From positions 62,001 to 126,000 of the forward strand of contig NZ_CAMFJF010000004.1 in NCBI RefSeq assembly GCF_945956895.1: 64,000 nt of DNA. The letters are read 5' to 3'. The stretch's first letter is position 1; each line of letters begins with the position of its first letter. Shown piece after piece: positions 8,288 through 17,188 of the stretch. Made by a program: the position numbers and the translations under genes. This stretch comes from an uncultured Allobosea sp. Its GTDB lineage: Bacteria; Pseudomonadota; Alphaproteobacteria; Rhizobiales; Beijerinckiaceae. The notes beneath the pieces were generated by a model. The model was not told the origin of the DNA, searched no databases, and saw only the letters and a list, made by a program, of their open reading frames with translations.

Positions 8288-9184
8288 TCAACGCCGGATG
8301 ATCGTGCCGGCACCGGTATCGGTGAAGAGCTCGATCAGCGCCGCATGGGGCACCTTGCCGTCGAGGATGACGACCGCCTCGACGCCCTTTTCCAGCGCGT
8401 AGATGCAGGTCTCGATCTTCGGGATCATGCCGCCGGAGATCGTGCCGTCGGCGATCAGGTGGCGGCATTCCTCGACCGTGAGCTCCGGGATGAGCTGCTT
8501 GTCCTTGTTCAGCACGCCCGGCACGTCGGTGAGCAGCAGCAGGCGCTTGGCGTTGAGCGCCCCGGCGATGGCGCCCGCGAAGGTGTCGGCGTTGACATTG
8601 TAGGTCTGGCCGTCGGCTGCGGCGCAGACCGGCGCCAGAACCGGGATCAGCTCGGCCTTGAGCACCGCGTCGAGCACGGTGGTGTTGACCGTCTCGGGCT
8701 CGCCGACGAAGCCGAGATCGAGCACTTCCTCGATCTTGGAATCGGGATCGACGATGGTGCGCGTCACCTTGCGGGCGGTGACCATGTTGCCGTCCTTGCC
8801 GCAGAGCCCGATGGCGCGCCCGCCCTCGCGGCTGATGTAGCCGACGATCTCCTTGTTGACCGAGCCGGCCAGCACCATCTCGACGACCTCGACGGTCGCC
8901 TCGTCGGTGACGCGCAGGCCCTGCTTGAACTCGGACTGGATGCCGAGCTTCTTCAGCATCGCCGCAATCTGCGGGCCGCCGCCGTGGCAGACCACCGGTT
9001 TCAGGCCGGACTGTTCGAGCAGCACGATATCCTCGGCGAAATCCTCGGCGGTGGCGGCGTCGCCCATGGCGTTGCCGCCATACTTGATGACGATGACCTC
9101 CTGGTCATAGCGCTGCATATGCGGCAGCGCCTGCACCAAGAGTTCGGCGGATTGCGACGGCGTCAGATGGGGATGGTCGGTCAT
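8288..9184 (-). CDS. argB: acetylglutamate kinase
   Basis: A 298-aa amino-acid kinase catalysing the second step of arginine synthesis (N-acetylglutamate to N-acetylglutamyl phosphate). The N-terminal glycine loop 'IKYGGNAMG', 'VCHGGGPQI', '[15 protein letters not shown]' and 'GGMIPKIE' are all family signatures. The N-terminal helix before the core is the kind found in arginine-inhibited hexameric enzymes, so feedback inhibition is plausible. No other arg gene is nearby. Confidence 0.97.
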   Translation of the reverse strand: MTDHPHLTPSQSAELLVQALPHMQRYDQEVIVIKYGGNAMGDAATAEDFAEDIVLLEQSGLKPVVCHGGGPQIAAMLKKLGIQSEFKQGLRVTDEATVEVVEMVLAGSVNKEIVGYISREGGRAIGLCGKDGNMVTARKVTRTIVDPDSKIEEVLDLGFVGEPETVNTTVLDAVLKAELIPVLAPVCAAADGQTYNVNADTFAGAIAGALNAKRLLLLTDVPGVLNKDKQLIPELTVEECRHLIADGTISGGMIPKIETCIYALEKGVEAVVILDGKVPHAALIELFTDTGAGTIIRR

Positions 9185-9271
9185 TCGGGCAGGCTCCGCG
9201 CGGCCGCAAGGACAGATGCGGGGGCGCTTCTAACCGAACTTGCGCGGCGGTGGAAGAACGCCGCGCGGTGA

Positions 9272-9643
9272 TCAGCTGCGCTTCGCGGTCACGGCAGCGA
9301 CCGCGAGCCCGAGCCAGCCGCCGAGCATGAACCAGCCGCCGATCGGGGCCGCGCGTGGAAACAGCGCCGTGCCGCCAAAGCCGCGTCGGGCGAGATCGGC
9401 GGCGAACAGGCACGCGCCGACGATGATCGCCGAGAGCGCGACCCGCGCCAGCAGGTCATGAAGATGCCCGCCCCGACGTGCCGCGGTGGCACCGATAATG
9501 ACGGAGGCGTGGAACAGCAGCATCTGTCCGGCGGTCTGGACGTGTGCGGGATCGACCGCGACATGGGCGGCCGCCGCCAGCAAGGCGACGCCGGCGAAGC
9601 CCATCAGGGCGGCAAAGGCCAGATGGATGCGTGTCGCGGTCAT
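9272..9643 (-). CDS. DUF423 family small membrane protein
   Basis: A 123-aa protein with about four membrane segments. The pattern 'RIHLAFAALMGFAGVALLAAAAHV', 'QMLLFHASVII', 'LSAIIVGACLFAADL' and 'PIGGWFMLGGWLGLAVAAV' matches DUF423 (YgdD-like). Function unknown. It starts 6 bases after the engB stop, so the two are probably one transcription unit leading to argB. Confidence 0.85.
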   Translation of the reverse strand: MTATRIHLAFAALMGFAGVALLAAAAHVAVDPAHVQTAGQMLLFHASVIIGATAARRGGHLHDLLARVALSAIIVGACLFAADLARRGFGGTALFPRAAPIGGWFMLGGWLGLAVAAVTAKRS

Positions 9644-9649
9644 CCTGGC

Positions 9650-10315
9650 TCAGCCGTGCTCGCCCAGCACGCGGCCGATCGCAGCGCGGAATTCCGGGAT
9701 GCCCATCCCCGTCTCGCTGGAGGTCAGCAGCACTTCGGGGAAAGCGGCCGGGCGGCGCTTGATCTCGTCATAGGTCGCCTCGGTCATGAACTGCTGGTCG
9801 GCCTTCTTCAGGGCGTCGCCCTTGGTCAGCACGACCTGATAGGACACGGCGGCCTTGTCGAGCGTCTCCAGCACGGCGCCGTCGACATCCTTGATGCCGT
9901 GGCGGGCGTCGATCAGCACATAGACGCGCATCAGGTTGGAGCGGCCGCGCAGATAGTCGTGGATCAGCCTGGTCCAGGCCGCGACCTTCTCCTTGCCGAC
10001 GGCGGCATAGCCGTAGCCGGGCATGTCGACGATGGTCAGGCGCTCGTCATGGTCGACCTGGCGGAAGAAGTTGAGCTGCTGCGTCCGGCCCGGCGTATGC
10101 GAGGTGCGCGCCAGCGCGTTGCGCCGCGTCAGCGCGTTGATCAGGCTCGACTTGCCGACATTGGAACGCCCGGCGAAGGCGATCTCCTGGCCGACCATCG
10201 GCGGCAGGTCGTCGATCTTGGTTGAGGCCCAGACGAAGTCCCACGGGCCCTCGAAGAGCTTGCGGGCCGCCTCGATCTCCTCGGCGTCATAGGGCTTTGT
10301 CGTCGATGTGGTCAT
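9650..10315 (-). CDS. engB: ribosome biogenesis GTP-binding protein EngB/YsxC/YihA
   Basis: A 221-aa single-domain GTPase needed for large ribosomal subunit assembly. G1 is 'GRSNVGKSS' at residues 49-57, G3 is 'DMPGYGYA', G4 is 'LTKGDAL' (TKxD), and 'RNALARTSHTPGRTQQLNFF' is the switch region typical of YihA. The start is the ATG at 10315 (MTTSTTKPYD). The frame upstream of it runs into a palindromic repeat and is not coding. Confidence 0.95.
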   Translation of the reverse strand: MTTSTTKPYDAEEIEAARKLFEGPWDFVWASTKIDDLPPMVGQEIAFAGRSNVGKSSLINALTRRNALARTSHTPGRTQQLNFFRQVDHDERLTIVDMPGYGYAAVGKEKVAAWTRLIHDYLRGRSNLMRVYVLIDARHGIKDVDGAVLETLDKAAVSYQVVLTKGDALKKADQQFMTEATYDEIKRRPAAFPEVLLTSSETGMGIPEFRAAIGRVLGEHG

Positions 10316-10340
10316 GGCTTCCGTTCTTTCGAAATCAGAA

Positions 10341-10446
10341 GCCCTCATCCTGAGGAGCCGCGCAAGCGGCGTCTCGAAGGATGCTCCAGCGCGCACTGGA
10401 ACATCCTTCGAGACGCAGCCTGAAGGCTGCTCCTCAGGATGAGGGC
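10341..10446. repeat. type-C palindromic intergenic repeat
   Basis: GCCCTCATCCTGAGGAGCC and GCGTCTCGAAGGATG on one side face CATCCTTCGAGACGC and CTCCTCAGGATGAGGGC on the other, about 106 bp in all. It is the only copy of this type seen in the window. It lies between the acetyltransferase gene and engB on the minus strand. Confidence 0.85.
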
Positions 10447-10463
10447 TGAGGATGAGGTAGGTC

Positions 10464-11096
10464 TTACACGGCTGCGCGCAAAGCGTCGATATCGGCGCCC
10501 TGGATCGCGTCGACATGACGCGCGATCCTGTCTGCCGCCCAGTCCCACCAGCGGATCGTCAGCAGCTCGGCCACGATCTCCGGCGCAAAGCGCATCTTCA
10601 CGATCCGGCCGGGATTGCCGGCGACCACGGCATAAGCAGGCACGTCCTTCGTCACCTGCGCCCGCGTGCCGATGATCGCGCCGTCGCCGATCGTCACGCC
10701 CGGCATGATCACCGCCTCGCGCCCGATCCAGACATCGTTGCCGATCACCATGTCGCCGCGATTGTTCGGGCCGGGGCGCTTCAGGCTTTCGGGATCGCCG
10801 AGGCCGAACATCTGGAAGGGAAAGGTCGAGAAGCCGCCGATCGGGTGGTTGGCGCCGTTCATGATGAACTGCGCCGCCTGCGCGATGGCGACGAATTTGC
10901 CGATGATGAGCCGGTCGCCGATGAAGTCGAAATGATAGCGCACGCAGCGGGCGACGAAATGCTCCGGCCCGCGCGAGTCGTCATAGTAGCTGTAGTCGCC
11001 GATTTCGATCAGCGGGTGGTCGACCACCGCCTTCAGGAAGGCCGTGCCCTTCCAGCCGGGGATCGGGTGGCGCGTGCTCGGATCGGGCAATGGCAT
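10464..11096 (-). CDS. CatB/Vat-like hexapeptide-repeat O-acetyltransferase
   Basis: A 210-aa left-handed beta-helix acetyltransferase of the xenobiotic acetyltransferase (XAT) group. '[30 protein letters not shown]' contains the catalytic-type histidine (NGANH). Hexapeptide turns follow in '[39 protein letters not shown]'. Relatives include chloramphenicol and streptogramin acetyltransferases but also many with unknown sugar substrates, so resistance should not be assumed. It is inserted between yidC and engB, which are usually neighbours. The start chosen is [10 protein letters not shown] at 11096. Confidence 0.85.
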   Translation of the reverse strand: MPLPDPSTRHPIPGWKGTAFLKAVVDHPLIEIGDYSYYDDSRGPEHFVARCVRYHFDFIGDRLIIGKFVAIAQAAQFIMNGANHPIGGFSTFPFQMFGLGDPESLKRPGPNNRGDMVIGNDVWIGREAVIMPGVTIGDGAIIGTRAQVTKDVPAYAVVAGNPGRIVKMRFAPEIVAELLTIRWWDWAADRIARHVDAIQGADIDALRAAV

Positions 11097-11146
11097 CGGG
11101 ACGGCCTTCAAAAGCGAAGGGCGGGAAACCCCCGCCCTTCGATCTC

Positions 11147-13018
11147 TCATTTCTTGTTGGTGTTGGCGGGGTTGGGTGCGCCGCCTGCGGCTGCCGGCTT
11201 CTTGCCGAACATGCCCTTGAGGTTGTCGAATAACTCGATCTTCACCCCGTTCTTCTTCATGATGTAGCCCTGCTGGGTCACCGAGAGCAGGTTGTTCCAG
11301 CTCCAGTAGATCACCAGGCCGGCCGGGAACGAGCCGAGCAGGAAGGTGAAGAACACCGGCATCCAGGTGAACATCATCTTCTGCACCGGGTCCGGCGGCT
11401 CGGGGTTCATCTTCATCTGGATGAACATCGTGATGCCCATGATGATCGGCCACAGGCCGAGATGCAGCATGGCCGGCGGGGTGAACGGGATCAGCCCGAA
11501 CAGGTTGAACAGGTTGGTCGGGTCCGGCGCCGCGAGATCGTGGATCCAGCCGAAGAACGGCGCGTGCCGCATCTCGATGGTGATGAACAGGATCTTGTAG
11601 AGCGCGAAGAATACCGGGATCTGCAGCAGCACCGGCCAGCAGCCGGCCACCGGGTTGATCTTCTGCGTCTTGTACAGCTCCATCAGAGCCTGCTGCTGCT
11701 TCATCTTGTCGTCGGCATAGCGCTCGCGGATCGCCGTCATTTCCGGCTGCAGCGCCTTCATCTTCGCCATCGAGGCGTAGGACTTGTTGGCGAGCGGGAA
11801 GAACAGGCCCTTGAGCAGCACCGTAACGATCAGGATCGCGACACCGAAATTGCCGATGTGCTTGTAGATCCAGTCGAGCACGAAAAAGAGCGGCTTGGTG
11901 ATGAAATAGAACCAACCCCAGTCGATCAGCAGGTCGAAGCGCTGGATCTTCTGGCTGTCCTCATAGCCGTTGATCGCCGCGACTTCCTTGGCGCCGGCGA
12001 AGAGCCGGGCATTGGACGAGACCGTGGCGCCCGGCGCGACAGCGATGCCCTCGCCGAGGAAATCGGCCTGGTAGGTGCGGCCGGTGCCGGTCTGGACCGA
12101 GGAGTAGCGGCCCTCGTACTTGCGCTGCTGGTCGGGGACGACCGCGGCGGCCCAGTACTTGTCGGTGATCCCCACGAAGCCGCCGACGGCATCCTTCCAG
12201 GTCTTGCCGGTCGTGCCCGGCGAGAGCAGCGGCTCCTTGTCGAGCTTGTCGTAGGTGTATTCCTGCAGGCCCTGCTCGCCGAGATAGCCGACGAGGCCTT
12301 CGTGCAGCACGTAATAGCCCAGCGTCGCAGGCTTGCCCTGGCGGACGATCTGGCCATAGGGGAACAGGGTCACGCCAGCGCCGCCCTTGTTCTCGACCTC
12401 GTCGCGGATCGTGAACATCGCGTTGTCGTCGACGCTGATGATGCGCTTGAAGGTCAGACCCTGACCGTTGTCCCAGCTCAGCGTGACCGGCTTGGCCGAG
12501 GTCAGCACCTGGTTGTCGGCGGTCCAGACCGTCGTGGCGTTCGGTAGCGTGACCGTCGTGCCGGGCGCAGCGACCCAGCCGAAATCGGAATAATAGGCGT
12601 CAGGCCCGCCGATCGGCGAGAGCAGCACGATGATCGGGCTCTTCGGGTCGACGGTCTCGCGATAGGCCTTGAGCGAGACGTCGTCGATGCGCGCACCGGT
12701 CAGCGAGATCGAGCCGGCGATCTTGGGCGTGTCGATCTTGATGCGGGGGCTCGCCGCCAGCGCCTGCTCGCGGGTGCCGATGGCCTGCGTCGCGGCAGCG
12801 CCCGGCGCGGCGGAGCCGGCGGGCTGGCCGGGCGTGGCGGGGGCCGGGGTGGAGCCCGAAGCCGCGGGCGCCTGCTGGCCCTGGGCCTGCTGGTTCTGGC
12901 GGGCGATCTCCTGCTGCTTGTCCATCTGCGGCTTGGCATAGAAGAACTGCCAGCCGAGCAGGATGATCACCGACAGGACGATCGCGAGAAGCAGATTGCG
13001 GTTGTCTTCTTTCATCAT
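11147..13018 (-). CDS. yidC: membrane protein insertase YidC
   Basis: A 623-aa Gram-negative YidC/OxaA. The N-terminal membrane anchor '[20 protein letters not shown]' is followed by an Ala/Pro/Gly-rich periplasmic linker and a large periplasmic beta domain. The 60-kDa insertase core follows: '[33 protein letters not shown]', '[27 protein letters not shown]', '[19 protein letters not shown]'. It inserts and folds inner-membrane proteins alone or with SecYEG. Two ATGs at 13018 and 13015 begin MMKEDNRN, and the first is used here. It is downstream of rnpA, as in most bacteria. Confidence 0.97.
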   Translation of the reverse strand: MMKEDNRNLLLAIVLSVIILLGWQFFYAKPQMDKQQEIARQNQQAQGQQAPAASGSTPAPATPGQPAGSAAPGAAATQAIGTREQALAASPRIKIDTPKIAGSISLTGARIDDVSLKAYRETVDPKSPIIVLLSPIGGPDAYYSDFGWVAAPGTTVTLPNATTVWTADNQVLTSAKPVTLSWDNGQGLTFKRIISVDDNAMFTIRDEVENKGGAGVTLFPYGQIVRQGKPATLGYYVLHEGLVGYLGEQGLQEYTYDKLDKEPLLSPGTTGKTWKDAVGGFVGITDKYWAAAVVPDQQRKYEGRYSSVQTGTGRTYQADFLGEGIAVAPGATVSSNARLFAGAKEVAAINGYEDSQKIQRFDLLIDWGWFYFITKPLFFVLDWIYKHIGNFGVAILIVTVLLKGLFFPLANKSYASMAKMKALQPEMTAIRERYADDKMKQQQALMELYKTQKINPVAGCWPVLLQIPVFFALYKILFITIEMRHAPFFGWIHDLAAPDPTNLFNLFGLIPFTPPAMLHLGLWPIIMGITMFIQMKMNPEPPDPVQKMMFTWMPVFFTFLLGSFPAGLVIYWSWNNLLSVTQQGYIMKKNGVKIELFDNLKGMFGKKPAAAGGAPNPANTNKK

Positions 13019-13067
13019 GGTCGAAAACGGATCTCGCTTGGTCCGGCAGGGGCGGGGCGCGGCTTGG

Positions 13068-13484
13068 TCAGGCTTGCGGTGGCGCGCCGCGCTTGGGATG
13101 CGGGCGGCGCCGGTCAGCATGCGGCTTTTGAGGCTTTGCCCGGTCGATGGCAATCGAAAGATCGGCGACGAGCGTCTGGAATCTGGCGCCGAGCACCTCG
13201 GAGCGCGCGACGATCACGATGTCGCAGGGGCGTTCGGTCTGGCTGGCGAGCGCCTGCTTGGCCGCTTCGCGCAGGCGCCGGCGGATGCGATTGCGCTTCA
13301 CGGCATTGCCGGTCTTGCGCGAGGCGGTGAGGCCAAGGCGTAAGCCAACGGGTTCGCCGCCCTTGCGGGCCTCGTCGGGCGCGGCATCGCGCACCTGCGC
13401 CATGAAGGCGGACGAACGAAAACGGCGGCCGTGTTCGGCCGCCGCCAGAAATTCTTTGCGTTGCGTCAGACGGGCGAGGCGCAT
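13068..13484 (-). CDS. rnpA: ribonuclease P protein component
   Basis: A 138-aa basic protein that partners RNase P RNA in tRNA 5' maturation. The signature arginine-rich helix '[14 protein letters not shown]' lies at about residues 62-75, and '[10 protein letters not shown]' is in the central cleft region. The C-terminus is extended with a basic tail ([14 protein letters not shown]), common in alphaproteobacteria. It follows rpmH with a 54-base gap. Confidence 0.95.
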   Translation of the reverse strand: MRLARLTQRKEFLAAAEHGRRFRSSAFMAQVRDAAPDEARKGGEPVGLRLGLTASRKTGNAVKRNRIRRRLREAAKQALASQTERPCDIVIVARSEVLGARFQTLVADLSIAIDRAKPQKPHADRRRPHPKRGAPPQA

Positions 13485-13538
13485 GGCGATTGGCCTGTCT
13501 TCCGAAACCGGCGCGCTGTCGTGACGCGCCAGAGCTCG

Positions 13539-13673
13539 TCAGGCCGACAGGCGCTTGCGGCCGTGGGCGCGGCGAGCGGCGATGACCTTGCGGCCGCCCT
13601 TGGTCGCCATACGGGCGCGATAGCCGTGGCGGCGCTTGCGAACCAGCTTGCTGGGTTGATAGGTTCTCTTCAC
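13539..13673 (-). CDS. rpmH: 50S ribosomal protein L34
   Basis: A 44-aa protein starting [20 protein letters not shown] and ending HGRKRLSA, an unmistakable L34. It is too short for ordinary open-reading-frame cut-offs. The start codon is GTG (complement of 13671-13673), not ATG. It is the first gene of the rpmH-rnpA-yidC run. Its promoter must lie in 13674-13910, facing away from the SRP RNA promoter. Confidence 0.96.
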   Translation of the reverse strand: MKRTYQPSKLVRKRRHGYRARMATKGGRKVIAARRAHGRKRLSA

Positions 13674-13882
13674 GGTCCGTCTCCGGGGCCTTTATGAGCA
13701 CGACGGCCGCGGCTTTCCCAAGGAAAGCATGGCCAACCGAGCCTGTCATGCGATAAGGGGCGGCGCCGCCTTTCGGCTGCGCAGGTCGCGGGCTTATGAC
13801 GGATGGACGACACCGAGTCAACGCCAAACTGGCAGTTTCACGTCTGAGCGCGACGAAGCTTCGCGGTCTCTGCGATGCCGGC

Positions 13883-13911
13883 TTGCGATTCGCGCAGACA
13901 TCCACGATATA
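13883..13911 (+). promoter_or_regulatory. probable sigma-70-type promoter of the SRP RNA gene
   Basis: TTGCGA (13883-13888) is separated by 17 bases from GATATA (13906-13911). Initiation about seven bases downstream would fall at the mapped 5' stem of the RNA. The rest of 13674-13882 contains no gene that I can recognise. It should hold the divergent rpmH promoter. Confidence 0.5.
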
Positions 13912-13914
13912 GCG

Positions 13915-14015
13915 GGCGGGAGGTTGGCGAGGGACGTCTCACTCGCCAACCGGGTCAGGTCCGGAAGGAAGCAGCCCTAACGAGACCGAACGGGTCTTCG
14001 TCCAGCCTCCCACCT
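13915..14015 (+). ncRNA. ffs: signal recognition particle RNA (4.5S, bacterial small type)
   Basis: The universally conserved SRP domain IV core is present: GGTCAGGTCCGGAAGGAAGC followed by AGCCCTAA at about 13953-13980. The 5' strand GGGAGGTTGG (from 13918) pairs with CCAGCCTCCC (to 14011), closing a single long hairpin of about 95-100 nt with no Alu domain. It pairs with Ffh to target membrane proteins. It lies just upstream of dnaX, an order common in proteobacteria. The exact ends are estimated from the stem. Confidence 0.95.
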
Positions 14016-14102
14016 CATGCGCCCGATAAAGCGCCGGGACCGAAGCCCGGAACCGGCGCGGCGCCATTGACCCTCGCCTCCCGATTGGCGAAACCAGTCC
14101 GC

Positions 14103-15977
14103 ATGACCGACCAGATCGACGCCGCCTCTGCTGACGAACCGGGATTCGCCGGTTTCGATCCGGCGCCTGCGCCGCCAGCCACCGCCAATGGGGCGCCCGC
14201 GCCCTATCGCGTGCTCGCACGAAAATACCGTCCGGCGCATTTCGGTGACCTGATCGGCCAGGAAGCGATGGTGCGCACGCTGACCAATGCCTTTGCGGCG
14301 GGCCGCATCCCGCAGGCCTGGATGCTGACCGGCGTGCGCGGCGTCGGCAAGACCACGACCGCCCGCATCCTGGCGCGCGCGCTCAACTTCCAGACGCCCG
14401 ACGGGCAGGGCGCCCCGACCACGGACCTGCGCGATTTCGGCATCCATTGCCGCGAGATCATCGAAGGCCGCCATATCGACGTGATGGAGATCGACGCGGC
14501 CTCCAACAACAGCGTCGACAACATCCGCCAGATCAACGACGCCGTGCGCTATGCGCCCGTCTCAGCCCGCTACAAGGTCTATATCGTCGACGAGGTGCAC
14601 ATGCTCTCGACCGGCGCCTTCAACGCCTTCCTCAAGACGCTGGAGGAGCCGCCGCCGCATGCGAAGTTCATCTTCGCGACGACGGAAATTCGCAAGGTGC
14701 CGATCACGGTGCTGTCGCGCTGCCAGCGCTTCGACCTGCGCCGTGTCGAAGCCGACATGCTGGTCGATCATCTCGCCAATATCTGCCGGGCCGAAAGCGT
14801 CGATGCCGAGCAGGAAGCACTTGCCGCCGTCGCCCGCGCCGCCGAAGGTTCGGTGCGCGATTCCCTTTCGATCCTCGACCAGGCCATCGCGCATGCGGCC
14901 GGCCGGATCACGCTCGACGATATCCGCTCGATGCTCGGCCTCGCCGACCGGGCCCGCGTCATCGATCTCTTCGAAGCCGTGATGAAGGGCGATATCGCCG
15001 CGGCGCTCGGCGAGTTGCGGGCGCAATACGATGCCGGCGCCGATCCGGTCGTGGTGCTGAACGATCTCGCCGAATTCACCCATCTCGTCACCCGCCTCAA
15101 GCTCGTGCCCGAGGCGGTGAAGGACAACAGCCTCGCCCAGGCCGAGCGCGTGCGCGGCGGCGATTTCGCCCAGCGCCTCTCGGTGCGCATCCTCGCCCGC
15201 ACCTGGCAGATGCTGCTCAAGGGCATTGCCGAGGTGAAGCAGGCCGACCGGCCGGTCATGGCGGCCGAGATGGTTCTGGTCCGCCTCGCCCACGCCGCCG
15301 ACCTGCCGACGCCGGACGAGGCGCTCAAGATGCTGCGTGACGGCATGGGCTCCGTCCCCGCCGGCAACGGCAATGGTGGCAATGGCATGGGGATGCCTCG
15401 TCCGCCCTCAGGCGGCGGCAATACGGCGCTCGCCGCCCGCCCGATCCTCGCCAGCGCCAATCCCGCACCTGCCCCGGTCGCCCGTGCGGCGGCTGCGCCG
15501 ATGGCGATCGTCGCCTCGCTGGAGGATGTCGTCGCGCTGGCCTCCCAGCACCGCGACATCACGCTCAAGATCGCGCTGGAGCGCGATATCCGGCTCGTCC
15601 GCTTTGAGGCCGGCCGCATCGAGTTTTCGCTGGCCGAGGGCGCCTCGCGCACCCTCGCGCAGGATCTGTCCCGCCGCCTCAAGGAATGGACAGGCCAGAC
15701 CTGGATGGTAGCCGTCGTCAACGAGGAGGGCGGCGCCACCATGCGGGAGCAGGCCGCCGCCGCCAAGGATCAGCGCGAGAGCGACGCCGCGGCCCATCCG
15801 TCGGTCAAGGCGGTGCTGGAGCGCTTCCCCGGCGCGCGCATCGTCGATGTCCGCGATCCCCGTGCCATCGCTGCCGCCGAGATGGCGGCTTCCGCGCCGA
15901 CCGAAGACGAATACCTGCCCGATGCCGAGCCCCTGTTCGACGATTCCGAACCGGATTTCGACGGCATCGATTTCTGA
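14103..15977 (+). CDS. dnaX: DNA polymerase III subunit gamma/tau
   Basis: A 624-aa clamp-loader ATPase. Walker A is 'GVRGVGKTTTAR' and Walker B/DEAH-like is 'VYIVDEVHMLS'. The SRC motif is in 'TVLSRCQRFDL', and sensor 2 follows 'GSVRDSLSILDQAIAHA'. The zinc module between Walker A and B keeps only one of the usual four cysteines (FGIHCREI). The C-terminal third is Ala/Pro/Gly-linked and ends in an acidic tail (LFDDSEPDFDGIDF), as in tau proteins. The start is the ATG at 14103 (MTDQIDAASA). The longer frame upstream overlaps the SRP RNA. Followed closely by ybaB and recR. Confidence 0.95.
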   Translation: MTDQIDAASADEPGFAGFDPAPAPPATANGAPAPYRVLARKYRPAHFGDLIGQEAMVRTLTNAFAAGRIPQAWMLTGVRGVGKTTTARILARALNFQTPDGQGAPTTDLRDFGIHCREIIEGRHIDVMEIDAASNNSVDNIRQINDAVRYAPVSARYKVYIVDEVHMLSTGAFNAFLKTLEEPPPHAKFIFATTEIRKVPITVLSRCQRFDLRRVEADMLVDHLANICRAESVDAEQEALAAVARAAEGSVRDSLSILDQAIAHAAGRITLDDIRSMLGLADRARVIDLFEAVMKGDIAAALGELRAQYDAGADPVVVLNDLAEFTHLVTRLKLVPEAVKDNSLAQAERVRGGDFAQRLSVRILARTWQMLLKGIAEVKQADRPVMAAEMVLVRLAHAADLPTPDEALKMLRDGMGSVPAGNGNGGNGMGMPRPPSGGGNTALAARPILASANPAPAPVARAAAAPMAIVASLEDVVALASQHRDITLKIALERDIRLVRFEAGRIEFSLAEGASRTLAQDLSRRLKEWTGQTWMVAVVNEEGGATMREQAAAAKDQRESDAAAHPSVKAVLERFPGARIVDVRDPRAIAAAEMAASAPTEDEYLPDAEPLFDDSEPDFDGIDF

Positions 15978-15998
15978 CGATTTCGAGGAGGATTTCCG

Positions 15999-16319
15999 AT
16001 GCGCGACATGATGGGCCTGATGAAGCAGGCGCAGCAGATGCAGCAGAAGATGGCCGACATGCAGGCCGAGCTCGACAATATCGAGGTCGAGGGCGGCGCC
16101 GGCGGCGGCATGGTCACGGTGACGATGACGGCCAAGGGCGCGCTCAAGGGCGTGAAGATCGATCCGAGCCTGATGGTGCCGGACGAGCGCGAGATCCTCG
16201 AGGACCTGATCGTAGCCGCCGCGAACGACGCCCGCACCCGCGGCGAGCGCGTCATGCAGGAGCGCATGGCCGAGATCACCAAGGGCCTGCCGATCCCGCC
16301 GGGCATGAAGCTGTTTTGA
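15999..16319 (+). CDS. ybaB: YbaB/EbfC family nucleoid-associated protein
   Basis: A 106-aa DNA-binding protein of the YbaB/EbfC family, with the Met/Gln-rich first helix 'MGLMKQAQQMQQKMADMQAEL' followed by the beta sheet 'GGGMVTVTMTAKGALKGVKIDPSLM'. The start has GAGGAG ten bases upstream. It forms homodimers that bind DNA, and is nearly always between dnaX and recR, as here (22 bases after the dnaX stop). Confidence 0.95.
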   Translation: MRDMMGLMKQAQQMQQKMADMQAELDNIEVEGGAGGGMVTVTMTAKGALKGVKIDPSLMVPDEREILEDLIVAAANDARTRGERVMQERMAEITKGLPIPPGMKLF

Positions 16320-16335
16320 TTTCCAATCCTCACGT

Positions 16336-16428
16336 GTCATCCCGGGCGTAGCGAAGCGAAGACCCGGGATCCATTCCGGAACGGTTCAGGCATGGATCCC
16401 GGGTCTCCCTTCGGTCGCCCAGGATGAC
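16336..16428. repeat. type-A palindromic intergenic repeat
   Basis: GTCATCCCGGGC...GACCCGGGATCCATTCC faces ATGGATCCCGGGTC...CAGGATGAC over 93 bp. It separates ybaB from recR, which are normally close together, so recR expression may depend on reading through it. Confidence 0.85.
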
Positions 16429-16450
16429 GTTTCACACTTCAGAGAAATCG

Positions 16451-17056
16451 ATGTCCCGCGCCATTGCCGGTCCCGAGATCGAAAGGCTGATCCAGCTCCT
16501 GGCCAAGCTGCCGGGGCTCGGGCCGCGCTCGGCAAGGCGTGCCGCCTTGCATCTCGTCAAGAAGCGCGAGCAACTGCTCGGCCCGCTCTCCGAGGCGATG
16601 GTGGTGGCGCGCGAGCGCATCGTCGTCTGCGCCCGTTGCGGCAATGTCGATACCAGCGACCCCTGTGGCCTCTGCACCGATCCGCGCCGCGACGATTCTC
16701 TGATCGTCGTCGTCGCCGATATCTCCGATCTCTGGGCGCTGGAGCGTTCGGGCGCGGTTTCAGGCCGCTATCATGTTCTGGGCGGCGTGCTCTCGGCGCT
16801 CGATGGCGTGCGCCCCGAGCATCTTTCGCTCGACGCGCTGGTGGCGCGCGCCTCCGATCCGGTGGTGAAGGAGGTCATCCTTGCGCTTAATGCCACGGTC
16901 GACGGCCAGACCACGGCGCATTTCATCACCGATCTCATGGCGCATCTGCCGGTGAAGGTGACGAAGCTCGCCCATGGCGTGCCGGTCGGTGGCGAGCTCG
17001 ACTATCTCGACGACGGCACTCTGGCCGCCGCCATCCGTCAGCGCACGGGCTTCTGA
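16451..17056 (+). CDS. recR: recombination mediator protein RecR
   Basis: A 201-aa protein acting with RecF and RecO to load RecA at gaps. Helix-hairpin-helix '[20 protein letters not shown]' is at about residues 15-34. The C4 zinc finger '[16 protein letters not shown]' is at about 58-73. The Toprim domain begins '[15 protein letters not shown]', and the C-terminal '[23 protein letters not shown]' is the Walker-B-like end. The start [10 protein letters not shown] at 16451 is preferred because the longer frame begins within the repeat. Confidence 0.96.
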   Translation: MSRAIAGPEIERLIQLLAKLPGLGPRSARRAALHLVKKREQLLGPLSEAMVVARERIVVCARCGNVDTSDPCGLCTDPRRDDSLIVVVADISDLWALERSGAVSGRYHVLGGVLSALDGVRPEHLSLDALVARASDPVVKEVILALNATVDGQTTAHFITDLMAHLPVKVTKLAHGVPVGGELDYLDDGTLAAAIRQRTGF

Positions 17057-17077
17057 AAGCGTCTCGCGTCCCTCCCA

Positions 17078-17173
17078 GTCATTGCGAGCGTAGCGAAGCA
17101 ATCCAGGGGGACCAGGCTGGACGTCTCACCCAGTCCCCCTGGATTGCTTCGTCGCTTCGCTCCTCGCAATGAC
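17078..17173. repeat. type-B palindromic intergenic repeat at a convergent junction
   Basis: GTCATTGCGAGCGTAGCG and AAGCAATCCAGGGGG face CCCCCTGGATTGCTTCG and CGCTCCTCGCAATGAC (96 bp). It sits between the 3' ends of recR (plus) and the outer-membrane gene (minus). RNA from either strand would fold into a long hairpin, so a two-way terminator role is plausible. Confidence 0.85.
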
Positions 17174-17188
17174 GAGAAGGTTCGTTCC

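Noticed and set aside
10464..11096. Antibiotic resistance gene call (Vat/Cat)
   Set aside because: The hexapeptide acetyltransferase fold covers many substrates. Sequence motifs here do not prove drug modification.
8193..17173. The two type-B repeats considered as insertion sequence ends or attachment sites
   Set aside because: Each is a complete short palindrome between ordinary genes. There is no transposase, integrase or tRNA next to them and no target duplication.
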